A DNA stretch of 64,000 nucleotides from an uncultured Oscillospiraceae bacterium (GTDB lineage: Bacteria; Bacillota; Clostridia; Oscillospirales; Oscillospiraceae). The position numbers and the translations under genes were made by a program. Location of the stretch: positions 22,115 through 86,114 of the forward strand of contig CAKTMC010000010.1 of NCBI GenBank assembly GCA_934573735.1, given 5' to 3'. The notes below the pieces were generated by a model. It had not been told where the DNA came from and searched no databases. It was given only the letters and a program-made list of their open reading frames with translations. Positions 17,100-25,335 of the stretch are shown here, one piece after another; within the stretch, counting starts at the first letter, position 1; each line of letters begins with the position of its first letter.

Positions 17100-17242
17100 C
17101 TCACCAAACCTCCGTCATTCCGAGACCAGTTCTCAAACTGGTCGTGGGAATCCGTTCTCCTTGGGACTGTCTATAGTTTTAGTGCGGCGTAAGGGGATGC
17201 GGATTGCCACGTCGCTACGCTCTCGCTCCTCGCAATGACAGG
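17100..17242 (+). repeat. Repeat family R3, copy a, with a flanking hairpin
   Basis: This holds the palindrome GACCAGTTCTCAAACTGGTC and then a unit reading ATGCGGATTGCCACGTCGCT, CTCGCTCCTCGCAATGAC. A close copy lies at 27989-28056. The ends GGATTGCCA and inverted GCAATGAC-type words suggest a palindromic intergenic repeat of the kind found widely in bacteria. Confidence 0.7.
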
Positions 17243-17275
17243 TCAGTTGAGTCTTATGCGTCGTTTTAGACAATG

Positions 17276-17475
17276 CCGCAAAGCGCTGCCCCTCTTAGGG
17301 GAAGTCCCCAGTGCGCACACTGGGGAAAGGGGTCGCCGGAGTCGGATTAGAGCAGGCGGAAAAAGACAGAACGCAGTGCAGACATTTCTTTTCCCTATTG
17401 GCAGTCTCTCTGCCTCGGAGACCCCTCAGTCTCGCTCACGCTCGCCAGCTCCCCTAAAAGGGGCGCCAAGGGCGT
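17276..17475 (+). repeat. Intergenic repeat family R1, copy b
   Basis: Same orientation as copy a. It has the CCCCTCTTAGGGG and CCCCAGTGCGCACACTGGGG palindromes, the AAAGACAGAACGCAGTGCAG core and the CAGCTCCCCTAAAAGGGGCG end. Confidence 0.85.
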
Positions 17476-17528
17476 AGACTCGAATTCTCTCGCCCCGCAG
17501 TGCGCAGCCCGCTCTCCCCTACGCAAAA

Positions 17529-17556
17529 ACCGGAGCATGATTTCTCATGCTCCGGT
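17529..17556. repeat. Left copy of a duplicated hairpin beside R2 copy A
   Basis: A 12-bp stem, ACCGGAGCATGA / TCATGCTCCGGT, with loop TTTC. The identical hairpin recurs at 17717-17744 on the other side of repeat R2 copy A. Confidence 0.85.
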
Positions 17557-17713
17557 CAAGGCGTCGACAAAGTTCGACGCCTTGAAAACTTATTCAGGAG
17601 TATTCAAAAACACTCCTGAATAAGCTATGATTGAACGCAGAAAGGGGACTCCCGTCCCCTCTCTGCACTCTCCCCATGCAATTCTATACATTGCCGACAG
17701 CTTTGTCTACAGC
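17557..17713 (+). repeat. Terminator-linked 157-bp repeat R2, copy A
   Basis: One of four nearly identical copies (others at 37558, 38498 and 45067). It has three successive hairpins: GGCGTCGA/TCGACGCC, CTTATTCAGGAGT/ACTCCTGAATAAG and AGGGGAC/GTCCCCT. These are followed by a linear tail ending GACAGCTTTGTCTACAG. It is flanked on both sides by the same hairpin (17529 and 17717). Confidence 0.9.
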
Positions 17714-17716
17714 CTC

Positions 17717-17744
17717 ACCGGAGCATGATTTCTCATGCTCCGGT
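17717..17744. terminator. Right copy of the hairpin; end of the DUF1002 gene
   Basis: The same 28-bp hairpin as at 17529, lying 14 bp beyond the DUF1002 stop codon. It has no clear U-tract in either direction, so its activity as a terminator is a guess from position. Confidence 0.5.
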
Positions 17745-17757
17745 CAAATTTATCAAA

Positions 17758-18639
17758 TTACAGCCCGATGATATCCTTTATCTTCTCAAAGAAGCTCGCT
17801 ATCGAGGTCACGACCTTCTTCACGCTCTGCACAAAGCCGACCACCTGCGTTTTCGCATCGGAGACCTTTTTCAGCGTGTTCTGCACTTCCTCCACGCGGG
17901 ACTTGAGCGCATCGCCGTCCAGCCCCTCAAGAGAGCGGCAAAGCGTGATAAGCTGATTTATCTGGGAGTCCGTCAGAGTGACGTTATACTGCTTTGCTAT
18001 CTGGACTATCTGCTCCTTTATCTCCGCATCGCTCATGTTCTTCGTCTCGTCGAGCATGAGCTTGAGGTCATTGACGATGGAGGTGGAGTCCATGCTGCCT
18101 ATCTCGTTTGCAAGCTCACCCGTGATGGTAAGCTCCTGAGTGCTGACAAGCTTTGCAATGTCATCAAGCTTCTTGCCGGTCATATCCTCGTATGCCTTAT
18201 ATACGCCGGTGAGCGCTGCGGTACCGCTGACCTCAAAGGGCGCGGCGACAACGACCTTAGCATCGGTAATGCCCGCAGTCGCAAGCGCGCTTATATACAT
18301 CTCCGGCGTACACCATGTTATATTGCTCGTGGTCACGTCCATGCCGCTGCCCTCGCTGAGAAGCTGGACATAGACGCTGGAGATGGAGCGCGTGCCGATA
18401 AGGGCGGAGTCAACGTAGCCCTCAAGATACTGACGCTCCTCGGCGTTTGTTACCTTCATTTCAATGCAGCTTCCGCGCTCAACGCCGAAAGCCCGATACA
18501 CGGCGGCTATCTGCTCCTCATTAAGCTCGTTGCCGATGACGGCGCGGGTCATGCCGTTATCCGCATAGACCGGGACGCAGATGCCCGCGACCAAGAGCAG
18601 TGCAAGCAGCAGTGTGGTTATCCTTCTAAGCTTTTTCAT
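17758..18639 (-). CDS. Secreted DUF1002 (YpuA-like) protein
   Basis: A 293-residue exported protein of the DUF1002/YpuA family, function unknown. The signal peptide is residues 1-26 (MKKLRR, hydrophobic core, VYAD). The mature N-terminal half contains GNELNEEQIAAVYRAFG and the conserved NAEERQYLEG, IGTRSISSVYVQLL and TPEMYISALATAGI segments of the family. The C-terminal half is helical, possibly coiled (about 185-290), and contains DSQINQLITLCRSLE. Bacillus YpuA has been linked to cell-wall stress, but no activity is known. It has its own leader with a palindrome at 18725. Confidence 0.85.
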   Translation of the reverse strand: MKKLRRITTLLLALLLVAGICVPVYADNGMTRAVIGNELNEEQIAAVYRAFGVERGSCIEMKVTNAEERQYLEGYVDSALIGTRSISSVYVQLLSEGSGMDVTTSNITWCTPEMYISALATAGITDAKVVVAAPFEVSGTAALTGVYKAYEDMTGKKLDDIAKLVSTQELTITGELANEIGSMDSTSIVNDLKLMLDETKNMSDAEIKEQIVQIAKQYNVTLTDSQINQLITLCRSLEGLDGDALKSRVEEVQNTLKKVSDAKTQVVGFVQSVKKVVTSIASFFEKIKDIIGL

Positions 18640-18724
18640 ATCAACATCATCCTTTCAGATAATATGACGCATTTTTTTCGATTTTGTTCCATATATTTTT
18701 GCGCATAAATCAAGCTTTTTGTAT

Positions 18725-18740
18725 GTTACCATATTGTAAC
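18725..18740. promoter_or_regulatory. Palindrome in the DUF1002 upstream region
   Basis: GTTACCATATTGTAAC is a 16-bp inverted repeat (GTTAC-N6-GTAAC), 85-100 bp before the DUF1002 ATG. It could be an operator; no partner is known. Confidence 0.35.
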
Positions 18741-18806
18741 CTGAAAATAAAGTCTTTTTTGTAAATCTTCATAATTATTAAGCAATGCCCCGGCGCGGAT
18801 ATATAA

Positions 18807-18850
18807 GCAGCCGGATATTATCGCTTCTGATGATCTCCGGCTGTCTTTTT
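18807..18850. terminator. Hairpin after the metallopeptidase gene
   Basis: CAGCCGG and CCGGCTG arms enclose an AT-rich loop just beyond the stop codon of the YgjP-like gene. On the minus strand it is followed by CTTATATATC. Confidence 0.5.
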
Positions 18851-18852
18851 AT

Positions 18853-19353
18853 TTACTTGAGCATAGCCCGGCGGCGCTTATAGTCCGGAAGATATCTCTC
18901 GACCAGCGCGTAAAACTCCTTCGAGTGGTTCATGTGCCGGAGATGGGCAAGCTCATGGACGACGACATAATCTATCGCCTCGCCCGGGTACTGCATGAGC
19001 CTGAACGAAAAGCATATTCTTCCCCGGCTGTTACAGCTTCCGAAGCGGGTCCTTGCCCCGCTTATCGTAATGCCCGCCGGGTGCAGGCCCATGAGCGCAC
19101 CGAAATACTCCACCCGTCCGGGCAGATACTCCCGCGCCGCCGCCCTCAGGCGCTTTTCCTCCTCGGGGCTTATCTCGTTTTGCATCGGACGCGCCTTTTC
19201 GAGCTGCTTAATAATCCAGTCCTCATGCGCGGCGACAAATTTATCAATTTCGCTTTTCGGCAGACGGCGCGGAGCGCGGACAAGCGGTCTCCCGTCGCGT
19301 ATGCCGAGCGACAGACTGCGCCTGTCAGAGCGGATAAGCTCATAGTCTCTCAT
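18853..19353 (-). CDS. YgjP-like zinc metallopeptidase (DUF45)
   Basis: A 166-residue SprT/YgjP-type (DUF45) metallopeptidase-like protein. The zinc motif HELAHLRHMNHS lies near residues 126-137 and matches HExxH plus a third His in MNHS-KEFY. The upstream RFGSCNSRGRICFSFRLMQYP is the family signature. The catalytic substrate of this family is unknown. I chose the ATG at 19353, which overlaps the TGA of the radical SAM gene (ATGA); the longer frame to 19389 would read back into that gene. The coupling implies a joint function with the radical SAM protein. Confidence 0.88.
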   Translation of the reverse strand: MRDYELIRSDRRSLSLGIRDGRPLVRAPRRLPKSEIDKFVAAHEDWIIKQLEKARPMQNEISPEEEKRLRAAAREYLPGRVEYFGALMGLHPAGITISGARTRFGSCNSRGRICFSFRLMQYPGEAIDYVVVHELAHLRHMNHSKEFYALVERYLPDYKRRRAMLK

Positions 19354-20183
19354 CGCGTAAATCTCCTCGCATAGCCGCAGCGGCGGCATAGCTCCTCGAC
19401 CGCGCGGCGGCGGGAGAAGCCCTCGCGTATGCTCACGGCGCGGGGCGAGGCAAGTATCTCGTCCAGCTCCTGTTCAAAGAGATTGCCGAGAGGGATATCG
19501 CCCTCATGGTCAAGGCAGCAGGGCACGACCGTACCGTCGCAGAGTACGCCGACCTGATCGCGCAGACCGTAGCAAAAGCAGCTATCGCCCAAGTCCCCGG
19601 CGCTCATATCCGGCCAGTCGAACATCTCTCCCGGCTCTAAGAATACGCGCTCGGCAAGGCGCAGACCCTGACGCGACTGCGTCCAGGGCTGTGGGAAATA
19701 GAGCTTAAGCTCATGGCGTATCTCCTCGTTGAGCGTGTCGAAGCCGCCGGAGTTCCAAAGCCGCATAACGCAGATTTTGCCGCGCTCCCCTGCTCTTGCG
19801 GCAAAGTAGGCACAGCACTTGAGGTAATCCGCCGGCTTCTCTCCGCCGTTACCCTCAAAGGCTTGCAGCGATATATTGATTTTATGCACCGCACCGCAGT
19901 CGAGCAGCAGCTCGCCGCGCTCGGGCAGGAGCGTACCGTTTGTGGTGATAATGAGCTTGAAGCCGAGCTCCTGCGCAGTCTCAAGGAGATTGTCAAGCTG
20001 CGGATGCAGCAGCGGCTCCCCCATGAGGTGCAGGTATAGATACTCGGTGTGCTTTCGCAGTCGGGCGGCGAGCAGGCGAAATTCCCCGGGAGTCATGATT
20101 TTTGCCGCACGGCGCGTCCCGGGGCAGAAGCGGCAGCTGAGATTGCAGACGTTGCTTATCTCAAGGTAGGCTTTTTTCAGCAT
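19350..20183 (-). CDS. Radical SAM protein with C-terminal SPASM-like cysteines
   Basis: A 277-residue radical SAM enzyme. The N-terminal CNLSCRFCPGTRR carries the CxxxCxxC cluster motif, followed by the SAM-binding region HLMGEPLLHP. The C-terminal part has an auxiliary-cluster pattern (DSCFCYG, GTVVPCCLDHEGD, IPLGNLFEQ, ELCRRCGYA) typical of SPASM or twitch domains. The ATG at 20183 is right; the open frame reading in from 20615 runs through non-coding repeats. SPASM enzymes modify peptides, proteins or small substrates, but no precursor-peptide gene is visible nearby. The metallopeptidase gene follows with an ATGA overlap. Confidence 0.88.
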   Translation of the reverse strand: MLKKAYLEISNVCNLSCRFCPGTRRAAKIMTPGEFRLLAARLRKHTEYLYLHLMGEPLLHPQLDNLLETAQELGFKLIITTNGTLLPERGELLLDCGAVHKINISLQAFEGNGGEKPADYLKCCAYFAARAGERGKICVMRLWNSGGFDTLNEEIRHELKLYFPQPWTQSRQGLRLAERVFLEPGEMFDWPDMSAGDLGDSCFCYGLRDQVGVLCDGTVVPCCLDHEGDIPLGNLFEQELDEILASPRAVSIREGFSRRRAVEELCRRCGYARRFTR

Positions 20184-20220
20184 GGTATTATTCTCCCATC
20201 CGGGTTTTGGGTGGCAGGGC

Positions 20221-20464
20221 TTGCTTCCCCCTTTAGGGGGAAGTGGCCTGCGGGGCGAGTGGGTTCGCTCCACGCCCTTGGCGCCCCTTTTAGGGGAGCT
20301 GTCGAGCGTGAGCGAGACTGAGGGGTCGCCGGGGCTGAGTGACTGCCAATGAGGAAAAGAATGGTCCGCACTGCATTCTGTCTTTTCCGGTCTGCACCGT
20401 GTTCTACCCCGGAGACTCCTTTCCCCAGTGTGCGCACTGGGGACTTCCCCTAAGAGGGGCAGCG
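20221..20464 (-). repeat. Intergenic repeat family R1, copy c
   Basis: Inverted relative to copies a and b. It begins with GCTTCCCCCTTTAGGGGGAAG, has the GCGCCCCTTTTAGGGGAGCTG end, the CTGTCTTTTCCGGTCTGCAC core and the CCCCAGTGTGCGCACTGGGG palindrome. With copy d it fills the 20184-20728 intergenic gap. Confidence 0.85.
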
Positions 20465-20486
20465 CCCTGCGGGGCGGCTTCGCTCC

Positions 20487-20700
20487 ACGCCCTTGGCTCC
20501 CCCTTCGGGGGAGCTGTCGAGCGATAGCGAGACTGAGAGGGTGCCGGGGCGGAGAGACAGCCAATGAGGAAAAGAATTGTCCGCACTGCGTTCTGTCTTT
20601 TCCGGTCTGCACCATGTCCTACCCCGGAGACCCCTTTCCCCAGTGTGCGCACTGGGGACTTCCCCTAAGAGGGGCAGCGCTTCGCGGGGCGAGGGACACG
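20487..20700 (-). repeat. Intergenic repeat family R1, copy d
   Basis: In tandem with copy c and in the same orientation. It has CTCCCCCTTCGGGGGAG in place of the usual CCCCTTTTAGGGG end, the GTTCTGTCTTTTCCGGTCTG core and the CCCCAGTGTGCGCACTGGGG palindrome. Confidence 0.85.
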
Positions 20701-20728
20701 CCGGTCAGAGCACGCACCCATCGTGGCT

Positions 20729-22423
20729 TCACTCCCCCACATTCACTATATCCCGCATGACATCTGGCGCTATTTTCACCACCTTGCGGTCGTAGGTGAC
20801 GAGCCCGTTAAGCTCATCCTCCACATCCGAAAGCTGCGTGTACACGGCGGCGGACAAGCCCTGCGCCTTTGCCGGGGCTATTTGCTTATGATAAAGCTCC
20901 TCAAGCGCCATCTCAAGCTGAGCTGCCGTCTCAAAGCTCTTATATCCGAAATTCTTCCGGCTGAAGCGGTGGCTGCGAACGGCGTGATTATATCCGCCGA
21001 ACTCGCTCAAAACCACGGCGCGCCCCAGCTTATCCGGCTTGAACCTGTACTCGCGGAAGTAAACGTGCAGGCTCTTGATGCTGCCGATGCCCTGGTCGTG
21101 CCAGCCGGAGGCATGGTCGATAGTGCGTGTAGTATCCACACTGCGGATGAGCTGGCACATCTTCGCCGAGTCAAACTGACCCCAGCCCTCATTGAACGGG
21201 ACCCACATCGCTATGCAGGGGCAGTTATACAAATGCCGCAGCATTGCGCCGAGCTCGACCTTATACAGAGAGCGCCCCTCGCCGCTTCTGCGGGCAAAAA
21301 GCCCGTAGGACTTGTCCTTGAGGTGTATTCCCGTCACAAGCGGCGCAGACACCACGAGAGGATTATACTTGCCTCCGCCGTTCGGCATATCCTGCCAGAC
21401 GAGCATACCGATACGGTCGCAGTGATAATACCAGCGCAGCGGCTCGACCTTGATATGCTTGCGCAGCATATTAAAGCCCAGCGCCTTAGCGGTCTGTATA
21501 TCGTATATCAGCGCCTCATCCGTCGGCGCGGTGTACAGCCCGTCCGGCCAGTAGCCCTGATCGAGAAGCCCATTGTGAAAATACGGCGAGTTATTCAAAA
21601 ACAGTCTCGGAACGCCGTTTTCGTCCTCCTCGACCGAGAATTTACGCATGGCAAAGTAGCTCTTGACCTCGTCCTCGCCGCAGCTCACGCTAAAGCCGTA
21701 GAGCCTTGGATGCTCGGGCGACCATGCCTCAAAGTCCGGCACGGGAATACTCGCCGGGAGAAGATAGTCGGCCCCGCCGAAATGGGCGTAGGCATCCTCC
21801 TCGCCCACAATATCCGCCGATATCTCCACAGCCGCCCCGTCGAAGTCCGGCGTTATACGCAGACTCCTGACGTATGACTCCGGCACGGCCTCAAGCCACA
21901 CCGTCTGCCATATGCCGCTCTGGGGCGTGTACCATATGCCGCCCCGGTGCGTCTTCTGCTTGCCGCGGCTGTGATAGCCGGTGTCGGTATCGTCGGTGAC
22001 GCGGACGGTGATAAGCGCGCGGCCGTCCTCTATAGCGTCGGTGATATCGGCGGAAAAGGGCAGATATCCTCCGAGGTGGCTGACGACCTGCGTGGAATTT
22101 ACCCACACCGTTGCGCACTGGTCTACCGCGCCGAAATTGAGGATAATGCGCTTGCCCTCAAAGTCCTGCGGCAGCGCGACGTCGCGGCGATACCAGAGAT
22201 ATTCCCCCGCTCCGAGTCTGCGATTTACTCCCGACAGCTCGCACTCCGGCGAAAACGGGACGATAATTTCCCCTTCAAACTCCTTCGGATGCCGCGACGA
22301 GCTGCTTATAGCATACTCCCATGGGCCGTTCAAATTCAGCCATGCGCGGCGCACAAGCTGCGGGCGCGGGTACTCGGGCAGCGGCAGATTTATATCAACC
22401 TTATCGGTCCAGGCTGTGTTCAT
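20729..22423 (-). CDS. Glycoside hydrolase family 2 protein
   Basis: A 564-residue GH2 enzyme. The jelly-roll sugar-binding domain (about 15-190) contains LNLNGPWEYAI, LWYRRDV, NFGAVDQCATVWVN, HLGGYLPFSADIT and GGIWYTPQSGIWQTVWLE. An immunoglobulin-like domain is next. The TIM barrel holds RKHIKVEPLRWYYHCDRIGMLVWQDMPNGG, then WVPFNEGWGQFD with the Asn-Glu acid/base pair, and VVLSEFGGYNH with a second Glu. It is shorter than the large beta-galactosidases and has no signal peptide, so it probably acts on imported oligosaccharides. Beta-galactosidase, glucuronidase or mannosidase activity cannot be chosen from sequence alone. Confidence 0.9.
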   Translation of the reverse strand: MNTAWTDKVDINLPLPEYPRPQLVRRAWLNLNGPWEYAISSSSRHPKEFEGEIIVPFSPECELSGVNRRLGAGEYLWYRRDVALPQDFEGKRIILNFGAVDQCATVWVNSTQVVSHLGGYLPFSADITDAIEDGRALITVRVTDDTDTGYHSRGKQKTHRGGIWYTPQSGIWQTVWLEAVPESYVRSLRITPDFDGAAVEISADIVGEEDAYAHFGGADYLLPASIPVPDFEAWSPEHPRLYGFSVSCGEDEVKSYFAMRKFSVEEDENGVPRLFLNNSPYFHNGLLDQGYWPDGLYTAPTDEALIYDIQTAKALGFNMLRKHIKVEPLRWYYHCDRIGMLVWQDMPNGGGKYNPLVVSAPLVTGIHLKDKSYGLFARRSGEGRSLYKVELGAMLRHLYNCPCIAMWVPFNEGWGQFDSAKMCQLIRSVDTTRTIDHASGWHDQGIGSIKSLHVYFREYRFKPDKLGRAVVLSEFGGYNHAVRSHRFSRKNFGYKSFETAAQLEMALEELYHKQIAPAKAQGLSAAVYTQLSDVEDELNGLVTYDRKVVKIAPDVMRDIVNVGE

Positions 22424-22479
22424 AGAAATCCTCCGAAAAATGCTTGTTATTATAACTTACTTTCCTCAAATATAATGCT

Positions 22480-22503
22480 CCGGGCAGAATTACTCCTGCC
22501 CGG
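22480..22503 (-). terminator. Hairpin after the dnaX-ybaB unit
   Basis: CCGGGCAG pairs with CTGCCCGG, 24 bp after the ybaB stop on the minus strand; the T-rich tail is weak. Confidence 0.5.
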
Positions 22504-22526
22504 TTGAATAAAGCTATATCGTAAGC

Positions 22527-22874
22527 TCAGAACAGACCGGGGAAGCCTCCGAGACCGCCCTGAAGCTTGTTCATGGCCGCGCTGGTCTGATCGTCGCAGC
22601 TCTTGAGTGCGCCGTTGACTGCGGTAAGGATAAGATCCTGAAGCATCTCGACGTCCTCGGGGTCAACGACCTCGGGCTTTATCTCAAGGCTCTCAAGCTG
22701 TCTTGTGCCGAGGATGACGGCCTTGACCGCGCCGCCGCCGGACGTGAACTCAAACCGGGTCGACTCAAGCTCCTGCTGCATCTTCAGGAAGTCCTGCTGC
22801 ATCTTCTGTGCCTGCTTCATCATGTTCATCTGATTGCCGCCGGGATAACCGCCGCGAAATCCGCCTTTTGCCAT
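22527..22874 (-). CDS. ybaB: YbaB/EbfC nucleoid-associated protein
   Basis: A 115-residue YbaB/EbfC-family DNA-binding protein that acts as a homodimer. It begins with a Gly-rich segment (GGFRGGYPGGNQMN), then the coiled-coil MMKQAQKMQQDFLKMQQEL. The conserved beta-sheet core is SGGGAVKAVILGTRQLESLEIKPEVVD and the C-terminal helix is LQDLILTAVNGALKS. It follows dnaX by 57 bp, the usual dnaX-ybaB order; recR, the common third gene, is absent. Confidence 0.95.
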   Translation of the reverse strand: MAKGGFRGGYPGGNQMNMMKQAQKMQQDFLKMQQELESTRFEFTSGGGAVKAVILGTRQLESLEIKPEVVDPEDVEMLQDLILTAVNGALKSCDDQTSAAMNKLQGGLGGFPGLF

Positions 22875-22931
22875 AGTTTATTTCCTCCAATAATTTTTAT
22901 CAATAATACAATATAAAAGTATATTATATAC

Positions 22932-24617
22932 TCATATAAACCTGACCTCAGGGTACTTTTTAAGCTCCTCAAGGCTGTGGGGCTGACGCGGCTTCGGCTT
23001 GAGCTCGGAGAGCATCACGCGCATCTCGCGCCCTGCCGCAGCGCTTGCCGCCTCGCCGATACGCTGCACCACGTCCGGCTTATTGACTCTGCCGTACACA
23101 AAGCCCGGCATCACCTCAAGGCGCAGTATATCGCCCTCGACCACGGCGCACAGCTTCGTCTCGTCGCCGAGGAAGCCGCGAATGTCGCCGGGGAGCTTAT
23201 CCCTCACGCTGTCGCAGACCGCCGCCCAGAGCGCATCCTTTTCGGGCGCTGCCGGCTTTTCCGCAGGGGCAGACTCTGCCGGCTGAGTCTCCGTTTTTTG
23301 AAGCTCTCTGCCGCGCAGGAAGCTGTCCTCCGGCTGCTCCTCGGCAAACTGCGCCATGTCAGGCTCCGGCTCGCTCTCCTGCTCCGTCTCCCATGAGTGC
23401 GGAGGCGGCGCGTCCTCGTCCCCGGGGTAATATTCCTCCGCCCTCAAAGTCTCGGCAGGCCGAGCAAGCGGCACGCCCTGCTTCATCTGCTCCTCAAGCC
23501 GGGATATACGCGCCCGCAGTGCGGGAACTCCGTCAATTATATTCTTATCGCACAGCGACACGAGGCAAAGCTCCGCCGCAAGCTTCATATCACGTCCGTC
23601 ACGCATCGAGGCAAGCGCACTCTGCACATTGTCCATAGCGTATATAAGCTCATCCCGCGTAAGTCTGCGCGCAAGAGCCGTAAGACTCTCCGTGCTGTAG
23701 CCGCCGGACAGGAGACTGCCGCCGCTCTTCGGCGCGACGTGCATTATCAAAACATCCCGCATCAGGCCGTTAAGCTCCGTGAGCAGGGTCGCCGGGTTTT
23801 TCCCGTCCCGCCAGAGCGAGGCGAATATGCTCAGCACCGCCGAGGCATCGCCTCCGGCGATTTTACTCAAAAGCTCCGCCACGCGAAGATTGCCCGCAAG
23901 CCCCATCGCGGAATACACTGCCTCCGCGTCGATTTTCTCGCTTGCGGAGCACTGATCCAAAAGCGTCAGCGCGTCACGCACACCGCCGTCGGCAAGGCGC
24001 GCGATTATCTCCGCCGCCTCATGCGTCAGCGCCATTTGCTCCTTCGCCGCGATGCTCTCAAGATACTCCGCGATAACGGCGCTGTCAAGCCGCTTGAAGC
24101 TGTGCCTCTGGCAGCGGGACAGTATCGTCGCGGGAACCTTTTGAAGCTCGGTCGTGGCGAGGATAAACATAAGGTGCTCGGGCGGCTCCTCAAGTATCTT
24201 GAGCAGCGCGTTGAAGGCCGCGGTCGAGAGCATATGCACCTCGTCGATGATATACACGCGCTTTTTGACCGCCGCCGGGGAAAATACCGCCTCGTCGCGC
24301 AGGGCGCGGACATTGTCAACACCGTTATTGGAGGCGGCGTCAAGCTCCACCACGTCCAGAATGGAGCCGTCCGCAATGCCCCGGCAGGCGGGGCACTCGC
24401 CGCAGGGACTGCCGTTGACCGGGTGCTCACAGTTGACGGCGCGGGCTAAAATACGCGCACAGGTAGTCTTGCCGGTGCCGCGGGTACCGATGAAGATATA
24501 GGCATGCGACAGCCGCCCGGTGATGACCTGATTTTTCAGCGTCTCCGTTATATGCTTTTGGCCTATGACCTCGTCAAAGGTCTGCGGCCGCCATTTGCGG
24601 TACAAAGCCTGATACAT
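22932..24617 (-). CDS. dnaX: DNA polymerase III subunit gamma/tau
   Basis: A 561-residue clamp-loader subunit. The AAA+ part has Walker A GTRGTGKTTCAR near 44, a four-cysteine zinc module (CEHPVNGSPCGECPAC), Walker B IIDEVHMLS, sensor 1 ATTELQKVPATILSRC and domain III. The tau-like C-terminal region (from about 370) has a long acidic, Pro/Glu-rich linker and a conserved end domain ELKPKPRQPHSLEELKKYPEVRFI. It is encoded right after the SRP RNA gene and before ybaB, the normal Gram-positive order. No programmed frameshift site was examined in detail. Confidence 0.96.
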   Translation of the reverse strand: MYQALYRKWRPQTFDEVIGQKHITETLKNQVITGRLSHAYIFIGTRGTGKTTCARILARAVNCEHPVNGSPCGECPACRGIADGSILDVVELDAASNNGVDNVRALRDEAVFSPAAVKKRVYIIDEVHMLSTAAFNALLKILEEPPEHLMFILATTELQKVPATILSRCQRHSFKRLDSAVIAEYLESIAAKEQMALTHEAAEIIARLADGGVRDALTLLDQCSASEKIDAEAVYSAMGLAGNLRVAELLSKIAGGDASAVLSIFASLWRDGKNPATLLTELNGLMRDVLIMHVAPKSGGSLLSGGYSTESLTALARRLTRDELIYAMDNVQSALASMRDGRDMKLAAELCLVSLCDKNIIDGVPALRARISRLEEQMKQGVPLARPAETLRAEEYYPGDEDAPPPHSWETEQESEPEPDMAQFAEEQPEDSFLRGRELQKTETQPAESAPAEKPAAPEKDALWAAVCDSVRDKLPGDIRGFLGDETKLCAVVEGDILRLEVMPGFVYGRVNKPDVVQRIGEAASAAAGREMRVMLSELKPKPRQPHSLEELKKYPEVRFI

Positions 24618-24662
24618 TCTGCGCCTCCCAGACGAAAAAGCGAGTTAGAATATAATGATGGC

Positions 24663-24952
24663 TCTTGACAAGACTGCACACCGGACCCCGAAAAATGCGA
24701 TATGCCCGTTACGCCGGCAGCCGGCTCGGACCCGGCACCCTCGCGGCACACGGAAAGCACCGCTTAATGCTGCTCGGTTCCCCGCCTGACATGGTTCACG
24801 GGTTTCCGTTGCGCAAGACCGGATCGTCAACGCTGCTTACCGGGGTCAGACGACACAGAACATATCCTCAGTCTGGAATTCATCCCTGCTGTAGCGGATT
24901 GCAGGTTACAGGGCACCGCTGGCTCCCCGACTAGTGCAGCCTTGTCAAAAGC
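24663..24952 (-). ncRNA. ffs: Signal recognition particle RNA, large Gram-positive type
   Basis: A roughly 290-nt RNA on the minus strand. Its ends pair (GACAAGGCTGCAC at 5-prime with GTGCAGTCTTGTC at 3-prime). The apical S-domain carries the SRP54-binding motif CATGTCAGG-CGGGGAACCG-AGCAGCATTAAGCGG. The long 5-prime half corresponds to the Alu domain of Firmicutes SRP RNA. It lies directly upstream of dnaX, as in many Firmicutes. Confidence 0.93.
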
Positions 24953-24961
24953 CACGTTCTT

Positions 24962-24990
24962 ATTTTATCACAGCCGCGGGAAATAATCAA
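24962..24990 (-). promoter_or_regulatory. Promoter of the SRP RNA gene
   Basis: On the minus strand TTGATT, 17 bp, TAAAAT. The -10 box ends about 10 nt before the RNA 5-prime end. Confidence 0.7.
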
Positions 24991-25079
24991 TAGCTTTCTC
25001 ATTGTCGCTGTTGTAAAATAAAATCGGGGTCTTTTCCGGGCTTTTTCCGGCCTTTGAATAAAAATAATAAAAGTTTTTC

Positions 25080-25107
25080 TTTACAAATGAAAATTCTGTG
25101 GTATAAT
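25080..25107 (+). promoter_or_regulatory. Promoter of tRNA-Ala
   Basis: TTTACA, 16 bp, TATAAT with an extended TGG before the -10, ending 15 bp before the tRNA. Confidence 0.7.
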
Positions 25108-25122
25108 AAACAGGCTTGATAA

Positions 25123-25199
25123 GGGCCCGTAGCTCAGCTGGGAGAGCGCACGGTTCGCATCCGTGAGGTTCGAGGGTTCGATCCCCTTCGGGTCCACCA
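25123..25199 (+). tRNA. tRNA-Ala (anticodon CGC)
   Basis: Acceptor arms GGGCCCG and CGGGTCC, D-loop AGCTCAGCTGGGAGAGC, anticodon stem CACGG/CCGTG with loop TTCGCAT giving anticodon CGC, T-arm GGTTCGATCC, and encoded CCA. CGC reads GCG alanine codons. Confidence 0.95.
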
Positions 25200-25286
25200 A
25201 AACAATATAATCCGAACCTTGTGGCGATTGGTCATGGGTTCGGATTTATTGTTTTAATGGAAGAAATTGAAGACTGGTAACAAAAG

Positions 25287-25324
25287 CCGGGAGGACTGCC
25301 GAGCGTGGCAATCCCCCCGGCTTC
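25287..25324 (-). terminator. Hairpin after a short remnant frame
   Basis: GCCGGGGGGA and TCCTCCCGGC arms followed by TTTTG on the minus strand. It is the only strong structure between the tRNA and the HTH gene besides the short frame at 25336. Confidence 0.6.
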
Positions 25325-25335
25325 TTTATGTAGAT

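Noticed and set aside
16916..17176. Recurring open frames starting MRTLGKGV in R1 repeats (also at 20177-20437, 20404-20652 and 27981-28298).
   Set aside because: They are parts of the palindromic repeat. Their similarity is explained by DNA-level conservation, copies b and f lack the same start, and the peptide is dictated by palindromes.
17557..17713. R2 as a CRISPR repeat, tRNA-like element or protein gene.
   Set aside because: Copies are far apart and single, no cloverleaf forms, and no conserved frame is open through all four copies.
19353..20615. A 421-codon radical SAM protein starting at 20615.
   Set aside because: The first 144 codons run through R1 repeats; the recognisable protein begins at 20183.
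24665..24934. An 89-codon open frame on the plus strand upstream of dnaX.
   Set aside because: The region is the SRP RNA gene on the minus strand, with the SRP54-binding motif and paired ends.
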